NCBI GenBank assembly: GCA_027622795.1
Contig: JAQBZA010000010.1
Location: forward strand, 1-19,793
DNA length: 19,793 nt
From: Planctomycetota bacterium
Lineage (GTDB): Bacteria > Planctomycetota > Planctomycetia > Pirellulales > UBA1268
Direction of reading: 5' to 3'
Shown here: positions 7,256-15,709 of the stretch, piece by piece
How the letters are laid out: each line of letters starts with the position of its first letter
Position numbering within the stretch: position 1 is the first letter of the stretch
Notes under the pieces: generated by a model
Told to the model about the DNA's origin: nothing
The model's database searches: none
What the model saw: the letters and a program-made list of their open reading frames with translations, nothing else
Made by a program: the position numbers and the translations under genes

Positions 7256-9135
7256 TGCACTTCGCTGTGATCCTCGTGGCGGCGTTGCTCGCCACCGCGA
7301 TGGCGGAGTCACGCGAGTCTTTCGCACGATCGATTGCCATCGACGACTTCGACGTGGCGATCGATCTTGATGATGGCGGCACACTCGCCATCACCGAAAC
7401 GATCCGCCTGCGATTCACGGGCCAGTGGAACGGCATCCATCGGCTTGTGCCCGTGGAATACCGTGCGCCTGCCGGTGATCGATTTTTCCTCCGATTCACT
7501 TTTGAGGGTGTGACCAACGAGGCAGGCGCGCCGCTCAAGGTGAGCCGCTCCCGCGATGGCCCGCATGAGGATCTCAAGATCTTTATTCCCGACGCTGTCG
7601 ACACCGTGCGAACAATCGTTGTCCGCTATCGGATCGCCCGTGGCGTGCGGTTCTTTCCCGACCACGATGAACTCTTCTGGAACGTCACCGGTGACGAATG
7701 GCCCTATCCGATCCGCGCGGCTCGGGCTCGCATGACGCTGCCCCGCGACCTCATAAACGTGCGTGCCAATGGCTTCACGGGGGCCTACGGCGCCACCGAG
7801 CGGGCCGTTACGATCCGCATCGATGGCGAGCGGCATGAACCTGCCGATGCCTTCGACCCGGCGGTGGAGTCACCACCGCCTCCTGCCGAAAGGCATGTCG
7901 TCGAAATCGAAGCTGACCGGCCGCTGGGTATTCGTGAGGGACTCACGATAGCGGTTGCCTGGAACCCAGGTGTCATTTCGCGACCGAGTGCGATGACACG
8001 GTGGCTTGACTGGATCCATGACAACCTCGCAGGCTTCTTCGCCGCTGGTGTGCTCATCGCGGTGCCACTCGTGACGTTTTCTCTGCTGCTGCGGCGCTGG
8101 CTCCGGCACGGCCGCGATCCGATGACGGGGCCCGTCGTGGTGCAGTATGAGCCTCCGGCTGGACTCGGCCCCGGCGAAGTGGGCACGCTCGTCGACAACC
8201 GACCTGACACCCGTGACCTCATCGCAATGCTTGTCGATCTGGCGGCGCGCCGGGCGATCCAGATTCGCGAGACAGCCGCGGCGGGCTGGTTCTCGAAGGC
8301 GACCTATGCTTTCGATCTCCTCCTGCCTGCCAATCGGCGCTCGCAGTTGCCCGAGACGGAACGCCTCCTTCTGGATGGCCTGTTCGCGGAGGGTCGCCCC
8401 GTGTCAGGACAGACAACCCCCGACGGACAGCCGATCATTGAGACAGTAGAGAGTGGTGATCTGGAAAACCGCTTTCACAGCCGGCTGCCGGGCATCCGCT
8501 CAGCCATCTTCGACCGACTGGTTCAGGATGGGCATTATGCGAAGCGGCCCGACCACGTCGTCGGGACTCACATGGCCATCGCGATCATCGGGGCCGTCCT
8601 TGCAGTTTTTCTTGTTTCCTTCGCCGGCGTCGTCGTGCCATCCCTGCGACGCGGCCCAATGCTTTTCCTGACAATCGTCTCGGCGGCCACCTCAATTTTC
8701 TCGGTTGTCGGGTTCGGCCTCATCATGCCGGCCCGCACTAAACGCGGAGCCGATACCCGTGCCGCGATCCTCGGCTTTGAAGAGTTTCTCTCGCGGGTGG
8801 AGGCCCATCGGCTGGCGACCATGCCGCTCACTCCGGAACTGTTCGAACGCTACCTTCCCTACGCGATGGCTCTGGGTGTGGAAGGCCGCTGGGCGAGAGC
8901 CTTTGAAGGGATCTGCAACGAGCCGCCACGGTGGTATTCAGGAACTGGAACGGTCGGCACGTTTCACACCGCCGATCTCACCGGCGGCCTGTCGAGGATG
9001 GGTGCTGTGACAGCCGCGGCCATGCAGTCGGCGCCTCGTTCCAGCGGCGGCTCAGCTTTCGGCGGGGGTGGTTCTTCCGGAGGGGGCGGCTTTTCAGGAG
9101 GCGGCTTCGGTGGGGGCGGTGGCCATGGCTTCTAG
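7255..9135 (+). CDS. DUF2207 membrane protein with glycine-rich tail
   Basis: A 626-residue predicted membrane protein of the DUF2207 family, function unknown. Residues 1-17 are a signal peptide. A long extracytoplasmic part (20-250) begins with the family-type stretch IDDFDVAIDLDDGGTLAITE and contains LFWNVTGDEWPYPI. One membrane segment follows at about 260-279, then a cytoplasmic domain (about 285-435) and two further membrane segments (about 440-463 and 469-491). The chain ends in a tail of Gly and Ser with Phe interspersed and a final HGF, as is common in this family. The start ATG overlaps the lemA stop by one base, and this pairing is frequent in bacteria, which suggests a joint complex. 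A 54-base gap without a clear terminator separates it from the converging gene on the right. Confidence 0.9.
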   Translation: MHFAVILVAALLATAMAESRESFARSIAIDDFDVAIDLDDGGTLAITETIRLRFTGQWNGIHRLVPVEYRAPAGDRFFLRFTFEGVTNEAGAPLKVSRSRDGPHEDLKIFIPDAVDTVRTIVVRYRIARGVRFFPDHDELFWNVTGDEWPYPIRAARARMTLPRDLINVRANGFTGAYGATERAVTIRIDGERHEPADAFDPAVESPPPPAERHVVEIEADRPLGIREGLTIAVAWNPGVISRPSAMTRWLDWIHDNLAGFFAAGVLIAVPLVTFSLLLRRWLRHGRDPMTGPVVVQYEPPAGLGPGEVGTLVDNRPDTRDLIAMLVDLAARRAIQIRETAAAGWFSKATYAFDLLLPANRRSQLPETERLLLDGLFAEGRPVSGQTTPDGQPIIETVESGDLENRFHSRLPGIRSAIFDRLVQDGHYAKRPDHVVGTHMAIAIIGAVLAVFLVSFAGVVVPSLRRGPMLFLTIVSAATSIFSVVGFGLIMPARTKRGADTRAAILGFEEFLSRVEAHRLATMPLTPELFERYLPYAMALGVEGRWARAFEGICNEPPRWYSGTGTVGTFHTADLTGGLSRMGAVTAAAMQSAPRSSGGSAFGGGGSSGGGGFSGGGFGGGGGHGF

Positions 9136-9189
9136 CCGCCGGTGAAAATGTCGTCGCTCAATCTGATCGACTTGGTCACCCGGGAATGA

Positions 9190-10467
9190 TCAATAGCTGG
9201 GAAAGATGGCGGGCGTCGGAAAGCGCTCGTCGAGGCCGGCTGATCCGTCAGACAGGTACTCCTCTCGCGGCAGGTTGACGACGGGCCAATCTCCGGGGCG
9301 TACACGCACCGTTCTGCCGACGCGGATGCCCTCGATGATGAGGTCGGTTTCGAAGCGGATTTGAATGCCGCTGCTGCCGAGCGGCGGCTCTCCCGGCGCC
9401 TTGATGACGTCGATAATGGTCCCTCGTGAGGCCATGTGCGCCGGGCCATAGGCACCGTGGGTGTGCTTCAAGGTGTTCTCCACCGCGTTCATCATGGCAG
9501 GGCTCCCGTTCCGAAAGTCGGCATAGAGCGAAGGAGCCATCCCACCAAACAGGGTCGCGGTCACGGTCGCCCTACCGAACGCTCCGTACTCAACTGCATC
9601 GATCCGGGCGGGGAGCCAACGACTGCGGATGAAGGTCTTGTGGATCTCCGTCTGGTTGTGTGCCGCTCGCTGGATCGCCACGTCATCCAGCCAGATGTCG
9701 GAGACATGAAAGCGGGTAAAAATTCCGTCCGGCGTGGGCCTCCAGGTGATGCCAAGCAGAACAGGCTGCCCCCCAAGAGATTTCTTGCCGCTGGCCGGCC
9801 ACACTCCTTCGGCCACGAGATCCTCGATGTGGAGCAACTCGCGGCCGCGCCACATACGAATCGCGGCATCAAAGGTCACTGCTTCCTCAGCCGACAAGCC
9901 CGCGCCGCCATCCTTCGGTTCACGGCTAGCGACGATCGTGCCCCCGTGCTTCTGCAACTCCACTTCCTGAAGCCTCCAGACCGTGCCCTCGCGGAGGCAG
10001 CGGCTGGGCTCATCTTCCAGGAGAAGGACATGGTTCTCGGCGGGTGCAATCCCGGCACCGCGATTGTGGTTTGCATCTTTCGTCTTGTTGTCGACCGGCA
10101 ACACCGGCACGGCGGAGATCGTCGGGTCCGGAGGGAGAAAGGCACTGACGTATACGACGGTCCCCAGTGGGATGTCACGGAGATCGGCCGGTGCTCCGTG
10201 GTAGCGAACGACTCCGTAGGGAAGCATCGCGAAGGGGTGCGGATCGTTGCGGAAAAACATTCCCGTGCCCTGCACGCGGATGCTGCCACGGCGGTTGGCA
10301 TGGTCCACGAAGACAAGTTCACCCCGATAGGCGTGCGCTTTGTCGAGTGGAGGAAACCTGCCTGCCTCCGGTCGGAATGGTTCCTCGGCGGCAGCGATGG
10401 ATGAGGCGAGAAACGACACGCCAAGGCACGAGGCCGCGAGCCAGCATGGACGGGACGATCTGGTCAT
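9190..10467 (-). CDS. Unrecognised exported protein coupled to DUF1552
   Basis: I do not recognise this 425-residue protein. It has a clear Sec signal peptide (1-27, hydrophobic core then SSIAAAEE), so it is probably periplasmic or surface-exposed. No membrane segment follows. Residues 48-112 alternate strands and turns ([17 protein letters not shown] and [12 protein letters not shown]), suggesting a small beta-barrel such as an OB-like fold. A second region (about 160-300) is more mixed, and [11 protein letters not shown] (335-345) is a histidine-rich stretch that could bind metal. There is no CxxCH. Its ATG overlaps the DUF1552 stop by four bases (ATGA), so its amount is probably tied to that protein. 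It is the last gene of the minus-strand set. An antisense frame at 9436-10404 is long but lacks a leader and any family resemblance. Confidence 0.8.
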   Translation of the reverse strand: MTRSSRPCWLAASCLGVSFLASSIAAAEEPFRPEAGRFPPLDKAHAYRGELVFVDHANRRGSIRVQGTGMFFRNDPHPFAMLPYGVVRYHGAPADLRDIPLGTVVYVSAFLPPDPTISAVPVLPVDNKTKDANHNRGAGIAPAENHVLLLEDEPSRCLREGTVWRLQEVELQKHGGTIVASREPKDGGAGLSAEEAVTFDAAIRMWRGRELLHIEDLVAEGVWPASGKKSLGGQPVLLGITWRPTPDGIFTRFHVSDIWLDDVAIQRAAHNQTEIHKTFIRSRWLPARIDAVEYGAFGRATVTATLFGGMAPSLYADFRNGSPAMMNAVENTLKHTHGAYGPAHMASRGTIIDVIKAPGEPPLGSSGIQIRFETDLIIEGIRVGRTVRVRPGDWPVVNLPREEYLSDGSAGLDERFPTPAIFPSY

Positions 10468-11825
10468 AGCTCCAGCACCTTATTGCTGTCGCCAAACTGG
10501 TCGATCTCGACGCCCATCCGCTGGGCCATGAGGAGGAGAAGGTTGCTCATGTGGGCTGCCGGATTCGCCGGACGGCTGCACAGTGCATAGTGGTCCCCTG
10601 GTGTGTCGAGGTGGTAGCCCTCAAAGTGCCCCTGATTGAAGTCAAGGTGGCTGCCATGCTTCAAACCAAGAGCAACACCACCAGCGAGAACCAGCGGCAG
10701 GTTGGCGTTGCCGTGGCTGTGACCGTAGGACATGCCACTCCCGAAAAGTGCCATCGTTGTATCCAACAGCGGCCTGTCGTTGAGATCCTTTGTTTCGGTG
10801 AGCCGGGTGAGGAAATAGCCGAACTGCTCAATCGCAAAGGTGTCGTACATTGTGAGCTTTTCCATATAGCCCGGATCGCCGCCATGGTGGCTCAGTTGAT
10901 GGCGCGACTCGGTGATGCCAATCTCCGGGATTGCAATGGCATCCCCTTCACCGCCGAGGCTGAAGGTGGCCACCCGCGTCACATCGGTCTGGAAGGCGAG
11001 CACCATGAGGTCATAGACCGTGCGGAAGTATTCGCCCGCCATGGTTTTGGCGATGTCGCGATTGGTCCGGTTGCGATCAGCCTCGGTGATGGTGGGCAGC
11101 GGTGTGTCGAGCCACGCATCGGCCCGCCGGGTGCGAATCTCCGCGTCGCGCACGGATGAAAGGTATTGGTCGAGGCGTCCCTTGTCGGCAGTTCCCATTT
11201 TCTGCTCAAGACGACGCACCTCCGCGAGGTTGGCGTCGAGCACGCTCCCCTTGCGGCGTAAGGCGCGTCGTTGGGCTGTCTTTCCCCCCTTGGGCTCCTC
11301 GAAAAGGGAGGCGAAGATCTCGCTGCACCGCCGCATCGCAGGCAGTCTCACACCGTCAGCCGTCCAGGCGAGGGAATCCTGCGTGATGGCAACCTCCATC
11401 GATGGGTAGCGGGTGTGCTGCGCCGTGAGTTCAGCCATCTTCTGGTCGACAGAGATTGTGTTGCGATCAGATGGCCCGAGCTTGCCCCCCGTGAGCCAGA
11501 CGGAGATGCAGTTGTGGTGGTGACTCAGGGCTCCCGGGTGATGAAGTCCGCTGATCGGCGTGATCACGTCACGGTGCTTCTCGAGAGGCTTCAGCGACCG
11601 CGAGAACTGATAGCCCCTGCCCGGTGTGACGATTTGGTAATTCAACGAATGGACACCGTTGGCCAAATAGATGAAGGCACTGCGTTTGGGCGGTGTGGTG
11701 ACAACCTGCTCAGCCGCCTGCAATGGGACCATGCATTCGAGGAGGGGCAACGAGATACAGCCGCCCATGGCACGCAGCGCATGGCGCCGGTCGAGCAGCC
11801 AGGATTGCGAAAGAAAGGTACCCAT
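10464..11825 (-). CDS. DUF1552 (HXXSHH) protein with Tat-like leader
   Basis: A 453-residue DUF1552 protein, a family common in planctomycetes and some other bacteria, with unknown function. The leader has twin arginines ([12 protein letters not shown]13-R14) followed by a hydrophobic segment, so Tat export of a folded protein is likely. The family name motif HxxSHH is present as HQLSHH (309-314), with a related histidine cluster at [10 protein letters not shown] (95-104). [16 protein letters not shown] (362-377) is another His-rich conserved-looking stretch. These histidines suggest a metal site, but no activity is established. It lies 24 bases after the DUF1592-type haem protein, its usual partner, and overlaps the next gene by four bases. 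An AGGAG site 7 bases before the ATG supports the start. Confidence 0.93.
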   Translation of the reverse strand: MGTFLSQSWLLDRRHALRAMGGCISLPLLECMVPLQAAEQVVTTPPKRSAFIYLANGVHSLNYQIVTPGRGYQFSRSLKPLEKHRDVITPISGLHHPGALSHHHNCISVWLTGGKLGPSDRNTISVDQKMAELTAQHTRYPSMEVAITQDSLAWTADGVRLPAMRRCSEIFASLFEEPKGGKTAQRRALRRKGSVLDANLAEVRRLEQKMGTADKGRLDQYLSSVRDAEIRTRRADAWLDTPLPTITEADRNRTNRDIAKTMAGEYFRTVYDLMVLAFQTDVTRVATFSLGGEGDAIAIPEIGITESRHQLSHHGGDPGYMEKLTMYDTFAIEQFGYFLTRLTETKDLNDRPLLDTTMALFGSGMSYGHSHGNANLPLVLAGGVALGLKHGSHLDFNQGHFEGYHLDTPGDHYALCSRPANPAAHMSNLLLLMAQRMGVEIDQFGDSNKVLEL

Positions 11826-11832
11826 CGAAATT

Positions 11833-11838
11833 CTCCTC
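11833..11838 (-). promoter_or_regulatory. Ribosome binding site for the DUF1552 gene
   Basis: Read on the minus strand the bases are GAGGAG, ending 7 bases before the ATG at 11825. It lies in the 24-base gap after the DUF1592-type gene and is the clearest ribosome binding site in this four-gene set. Confidence 0.7.
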
Positions 11839-11849
11839 GTAGGATCGGC

Positions 11850-14297
11850 TCATCGTTTTTGGATCAGATCGGACAGGGCCACTGCGCGGATCATGTTCTG
11901 GACACGGTAGTCGCTCTTTTCTGCCTCAGCCTGGATCGCCTCGAGGTCGTCGCGGTCGTCCACGGTGAGTACACGACGCAACGCATATGTGCAAAGGTGC
12001 TCAATAAAGGCTCGGGCGACCGCGTCACGGTCCTCGAGTAGCAATCGCTTAAACTCATTGGCATTGGTGAATGCCCGGCCATCAGGCATCACGCCGGCAG
12101 GATCAATGAGAGGATCCTCCCCAACACCAGCTGCAACTTTCTCGCGGGTCCGCCATTGGCCGATGGCATCATAGTTGTCCCAGGCGAGTCCGAGTGGATC
12201 GATGGAGGCATGGCAGGCCGCACAATTGGCATGGTTCCGATGGGCCTCCAGTTTTTGACGGAGGGTTGCCTTGGGGCCCTGAGGCTGATTCGGCTCGATG
12301 GCAGGAACGTTGGCCGGCGGGGGCGGTGGTGTCTTTGCGAAGATCGTTTCGCTGACCCACACGCCTCGGTGAACCGGGCGATGGCGGGTGCCGTCGGAGG
12401 TGAGCCCGAGGACCGCGCCCATCGTGAGCAGGCCGCCGCGGTGATCCTCGGGCTTGAGCGACACGCGCTGGAAGCCGTCAGCTTTCGGCTCCGGCAGTCC
12501 ATAAAAGTCACAGAGACGGGCGTTGGCCATGGTCCAGTCGCAGTCGATGAAACCGTCGATCGGCAGATTTCCGGTGAACATCTCACGGAAAAACTCGACC
12601 GGCTCGGAACGCATGCTGGTCTCAAGCCATGCGTCATAGCTTGGGTAGAGTTTCCTGTCCGGGGGGAACATGCCTACGCGGTGTAGTTGAAGCCACTGCC
12701 GTGCGAAGTCGTCGATGAAGCGGTGGATCCGGCTGTCACCCAGCATCCGATCCACTTCCATCTGTAGGCCCGCGCCACTCAGCGCGTTGTCGCGGGCTGC
12801 CGCGAAAAGCCTGTCATCAGGCATGGAACTCCACAGAAAATATGAAAGCCGGGAAGCAATTTCCCAGGCAGTAAGTTGCTCGCGATCGACTGTGTCACCC
12901 TCGACAAGATACATGAAATGCCGAGCGGTCAGCACGCCCTCTAGTGCCACGCGATAGGCTGCGTCCAGGGTTTCGCCCGCTTCCCGCTCGGCATGATAGG
13001 ACTGCAGATAGTCCTGCACCTCCTCCGGGTGAACGGGCCGCCGCCACGCCCGTTCGGCAAAGCGTTGCAGATGGTCTGCGACTCCGTCGGGGGCCGCGTC
13101 ATCGGGTGGCAGGACATCCCGCCGTCGCGACACCTCCGCCTCCGTCTCCAGCGGTCCCTGCCATTCGATCCAATCGAGGATGACCGTCGAAAACAGCCCA
13201 TTCCCCTTGTCATCAAACATCTGCGGGGCGTTCGGATTCAGCAGCAGGGTCTCACTGCTGTGTGTAAAGACATGACCGGTGCGGCTGGTGAGCGCGTTGC
13301 GAAAGGCCGCTCCCTGCCTTCTGTCAACCACATTCGTGGCGACCACGCAGAAGTCGAGCGATGTCGGCATTTCGAGGAACACCTCAAACTCATAGACCTG
13401 CGGACGGTCCTCCGGCGCCGTCAGGTCAAACTCGATGAGTCCATCCACCGTCTCCTCGCCGGTTCGCTTGCCGATGCTCAGATGAGCCGGCTGGCCACCG
13501 GGCGGGCGGATGCCACTTGCCTGAATTCGCACCTTATAAAGCCCGCTGTGCTCCGGCCCCAGCTTTCCAAACCAGTGCGGAGAGAGCGCGTTTTGAACAC
13601 TTCCGGGAAACAGGAGATACCGCAGCGGCCGCTTGATACCGAAGCGATCGAGCAGCTTCTGTTGTGACTCTCCTCCACCGTAACGCAATTCGGCTGCCGT
13701 CTTCCGCACTGTGCGCGCGTCGCCAGACACAGCGGGAAAAGCACGGTCGAGGATGGTCTCAGCGGCACGGTAATACCGATCCATATGGGATGGCGATAGC
13801 GACAACTCTGAGCCGATCCGCTCATATCCGTGCCACAACGTATCTTCGTTCAGTTCGCCCGGCTTGGTCGGATCGTAGCGGACCCCAAGCAGGTCATAAA
13901 TTGTGTTTTCATATTCCTTCCGGCTCAGTCGGAAATGGGATACCGCAGGCCTCGCTGCCATCCGCGCTGCGCGCCCCTCTTTGATGAGCGCATCAAGACT
14001 CCTCACAAATGACGCAATCTCATCCTGTGTTGGTTGCCGTTCAGTTTTCGGGGGCATCTCCCCCGAGTTCACCCGCTCAACGACCTCCGCCCAGAGGTGT
14101 GAATCGGCGGCTGATGTGAAGTCCCGTGAGAGGCGATCAATCCGCACATCGCCTTGCTCATCCTCGGCCCCATGGCAACGGATGCAATGCTTCTCCAGAA
14201 AGGATTCGAAGGGTTCCGCGGCGCGAATGGTCCCGATCACGCTCACGCTACAGACGAGGAGCAGAGATGCCCGGTACACAGACGAACAAAAAAACAT
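11850..14297 (-). CDS. Diheme DUF1587/1595/1592/1588/1585 protein
   Basis: An 815-residue exported protein with two c-type haem motifs. Residues 1-27 form a signal peptide. An N-terminal cytochrome-like domain carries HCIRCHG (C38, C41, H42) with a likely distal methionine at M81 in SGEMPPK. Then come DUF1587 (about 121-185, [17 protein letters not shown]), a less conserved beta-rich part (about 190-370), DUF1595 (about 395-460), DUF1592 (about 460-590), DUF1588 (about 605-700, [20 protein letters not shown]) and DUF1585, starting near the second motif CAACH (692-696) with [14 protein letters not shown] after it. This order is standard for the family. The function is unknown; electron transfer for an exported oxidoreductase is the usual inference. 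I use the ATG at 14297 because it gives a normal leader; a GTG at 14339, overlapping the previous gene, would add fourteen polar residues. The partner DUF1552 follows. Confidence 0.92.
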   Translation of the reverse strand: MFFCSSVYRASLLLVCSVSVIGTIRAAEPFESFLEKHCIRCHGAEDEQGDVRIDRLSRDFTSAADSHLWAEVVERVNSGEMPPKTERQPTQDEIASFVRSLDALIKEGRAARMAARPAVSHFRLSRKEYENTIYDLLGVRYDPTKPGELNEDTLWHGYERIGSELSLSPSHMDRYYRAAETILDRAFPAVSGDARTVRKTAAELRYGGGESQQKLLDRFGIKRPLRYLLFPGSVQNALSPHWFGKLGPEHSGLYKVRIQASGIRPPGGQPAHLSIGKRTGEETVDGLIEFDLTAPEDRPQVYEFEVFLEMPTSLDFCVVATNVVDRRQGAAFRNALTSRTGHVFTHSSETLLLNPNAPQMFDDKGNGLFSTVILDWIEWQGPLETEAEVSRRRDVLPPDDAAPDGVADHLQRFAERAWRRPVHPEEVQDYLQSYHAEREAGETLDAAYRVALEGVLTARHFMYLVEGDTVDREQLTAWEIASRLSYFLWSSMPDDRLFAAARDNALSGAGLQMEVDRMLGDSRIHRFIDDFARQWLQLHRVGMFPPDRKLYPSYDAWLETSMRSEPVEFFREMFTGNLPIDGFIDCDWTMANARLCDFYGLPEPKADGFQRVSLKPEDHRGGLLTMGAVLGLTSDGTRHRPVHRGVWVSETIFAKTPPPPPANVPAIEPNQPQGPKATLRQKLEAHRNHANCAACHASIDPLGLAWDNYDAIGQWRTREKVAAGVGEDPLIDPAGVMPDGRAFTNANEFKRLLLEDRDAVARAFIEHLCTYALRRVLTVDDRDDLEAIQAEAEKSDYRVQNMIRAVALSDLIQKR

Positions 14298-14332
14298 GGT
14301 TGATAATTCGGAATCGGAAAGGGAATTCTGAC

Positions 14333-15577
14333 TCACCACAACAGCGGCGGTCCATCAAGCCGCATGGTGTACTCGGTGCGGAAGGCCGCTAGGCGGCGGT
14401 CGCTCGTCTCCTTAGCCTCCATGGTGGCCGCCCCGGCGCGGATCGCGGTGCTCACCACCCTCTCATCGATAACACCAAGGGCCCTGACCAGATCGAGTGC
14501 TTTTCCGACCCGCTGGTCGGCGGCGATTCGCTCCTCAAGGTCGGCCCTGACCTGGGTGGCATCGACCTGCTCATGATCCGACCAGAGTGTCACCCATCGA
14601 CCATCGGTCAATTGCGCCTCGAAGACACTCTCCACAGTCACCAGACCCTGTTCCGGCAGCGTTTGCACACGCGTCGCGCGGAACCGCCCCTCGCCCTGCG
14701 CTTGGTGCCTCGCTGACGCACGCCAAACCTGCCCGGCAGCCTGCTGCTGCCCTGCTCGGTCATCTGCCTGAAGAAGATCACCCACGCCCCCGGAGAACAT
14801 CTTTGTGATCACTGGCAAGAGGGTCTCGAATGCCGCCTCTCCGTCGTCGCGCACAACAAGATCACCAGAGCCCTGGAACGCCACCGGATCCCCATACGCG
14901 TCCTCGATGATCGCCATGCGCGCGACCCACTCGTCCTCACCCTGCGGTAGAGGCGGAAGACGTTCGCCGAGCGTTGGTGCCGGCTCCCTAAAATCGATCG
15001 ACTTTTCCTTCAAGGCCCTCGTCAGGTTCTGCTGGGAGAGCGACTCAACGTCGGGAAGATCCTCGTGCCAGCCCCACTGCACAAGCCCTCGCCACACCGG
15101 GTCGGCCACAACTACATCTCGGATGGTTCCGGCTGGAAGCGGCAGCCAGAGAAACTGCGGTTGCGGCAGTGCAGGAGCATCAAGCAAGTCTGCGATCCGA
15201 GCCTGCTCCATTCGGAGAAAGACGAGCAGCACATCGCTATACCGATCACTGGACGCTCCCAGTATCGCCTCAATCCGCGCGGCAAGTTGCTCGAGCGCCT
15301 CGCGGGAACGATGCTGTTCACTGGCGATGGCCTCCTCCGCGAGCCCGGGTTCCGTCTGATGCAGCCATTGCCTGCGGACTACCATCAAGAGCCCACCATC
15401 GGGCTTTCTTCGAATGATCTGACCCCGCACGACGCGGCCGTCGTGCAACCGCACCACATCGGTGCCCGCCTCGATAGCAGCGGTGGAACGCCCACTGAGG
15501 CCGAGCATCACGACAACTCCACACGTCAACGGCCAGAATGCGTTACGAAACACGGCAGACCTCAAGGGCAATGACAT
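14333..15577 (-). CDS. Unrecognised exported protein leading the DUF1592/DUF1552 set
   Basis: I do not recognise this 414-residue protein. The N-terminus (1-34) is a signal peptide or anchor with a hydrophobic core and a STAAIEA cleavage-like end. Residues 40-68 ([15 protein letters not shown] and the following strand) resemble the short SH3-like strand pair seen at the start of many exported planctomycete proteins. The rest is mixed, with helical, charged stretches at 80-130 and 335-395, and contains no cysteine pairs or haem motif. It is the first gene of the minus-strand set and ends 35 bases before the DUF1592-type ATG. No ribosome binding site is seen before its ATG. A stress or assembly role for the neighbouring haem protein would be a guess. 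Confidence 0.78.
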   Translation of the reverse strand: MSLPLRSAVFRNAFWPLTCGVVVMLGLSGRSTAAIEAGTDVVRLHDGRVVRGQIIRRKPDGGLLMVVRRQWLHQTEPGLAEEAIASEQHRSREALEQLAARIEAILGASSDRYSDVLLVFLRMEQARIADLLDAPALPQPQFLWLPLPAGTIRDVVVADPVWRGLVQWGWHEDLPDVESLSQQNLTRALKEKSIDFREPAPTLGERLPPLPQGEDEWVARMAIIEDAYGDPVAFQGSGDLVVRDDGEAAFETLLPVITKMFSGGVGDLLQADDRAGQQQAAGQVWRASARHQAQGEGRFRATRVQTLPEQGLVTVESVFEAQLTDGRWVTLWSDHEQVDATQVRADLEERIAADQRVGKALDLVRALGVIDERVVSTAIRAGAATMEAKETSDRRLAAFRTEYTMRLDGPPLLW

Positions 15578-15709
15578 CGCTGCGGAAAACTGTCATTAAG
15601 CGTGATTGACCTGTAGTGTAACTGGTAAACTATGAAGATCGCGAACTGATTTGATACCAAGAGCCACGCACGGTCGGGACTCTACCTCGGCGATCGGCTC
15701 CCTCCGCTT
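15578..15709. promoter_or_regulatory. Divergent control region between the two haem cassettes
   Basis: These 132 bases separate the starts of two oppositely directed cassettes and should carry both promoters. The stretch 15590-15660 is visibly richer in A and T than the genes around it. On the plus strand TTGACC (15606-15611) is a good -35 match, but the possible -10 boxes downstream (TATGAA at 15631-15636, 19-base spacing) are weak. No clear operator palindrome is seen. Confidence 0.4.

Noticed and set aside
9034..9132. Repetitive GGC/GGT-rich DNA at the end of the DUF2207 gene
   Set aside because: It encodes the glycine-rich tail normal for this family and is not a separate DNA repeat element.
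9436..10404. Long plus-strand open frame opposite the 425-residue exported protein
   Set aside because: It lacks a leader, hydrophobic pattern or known motif, while the minus-strand frame has a signal peptide and a four-base overlap with DUF1552. Long antisense frames are expected in GC-rich DNA.
12993..13667. Plus-strand open frame opposite the DUF1592-type gene
   Set aside because: The minus strand carries an unbroken, recognisable five-domain protein here; the plus frame shows no family features.
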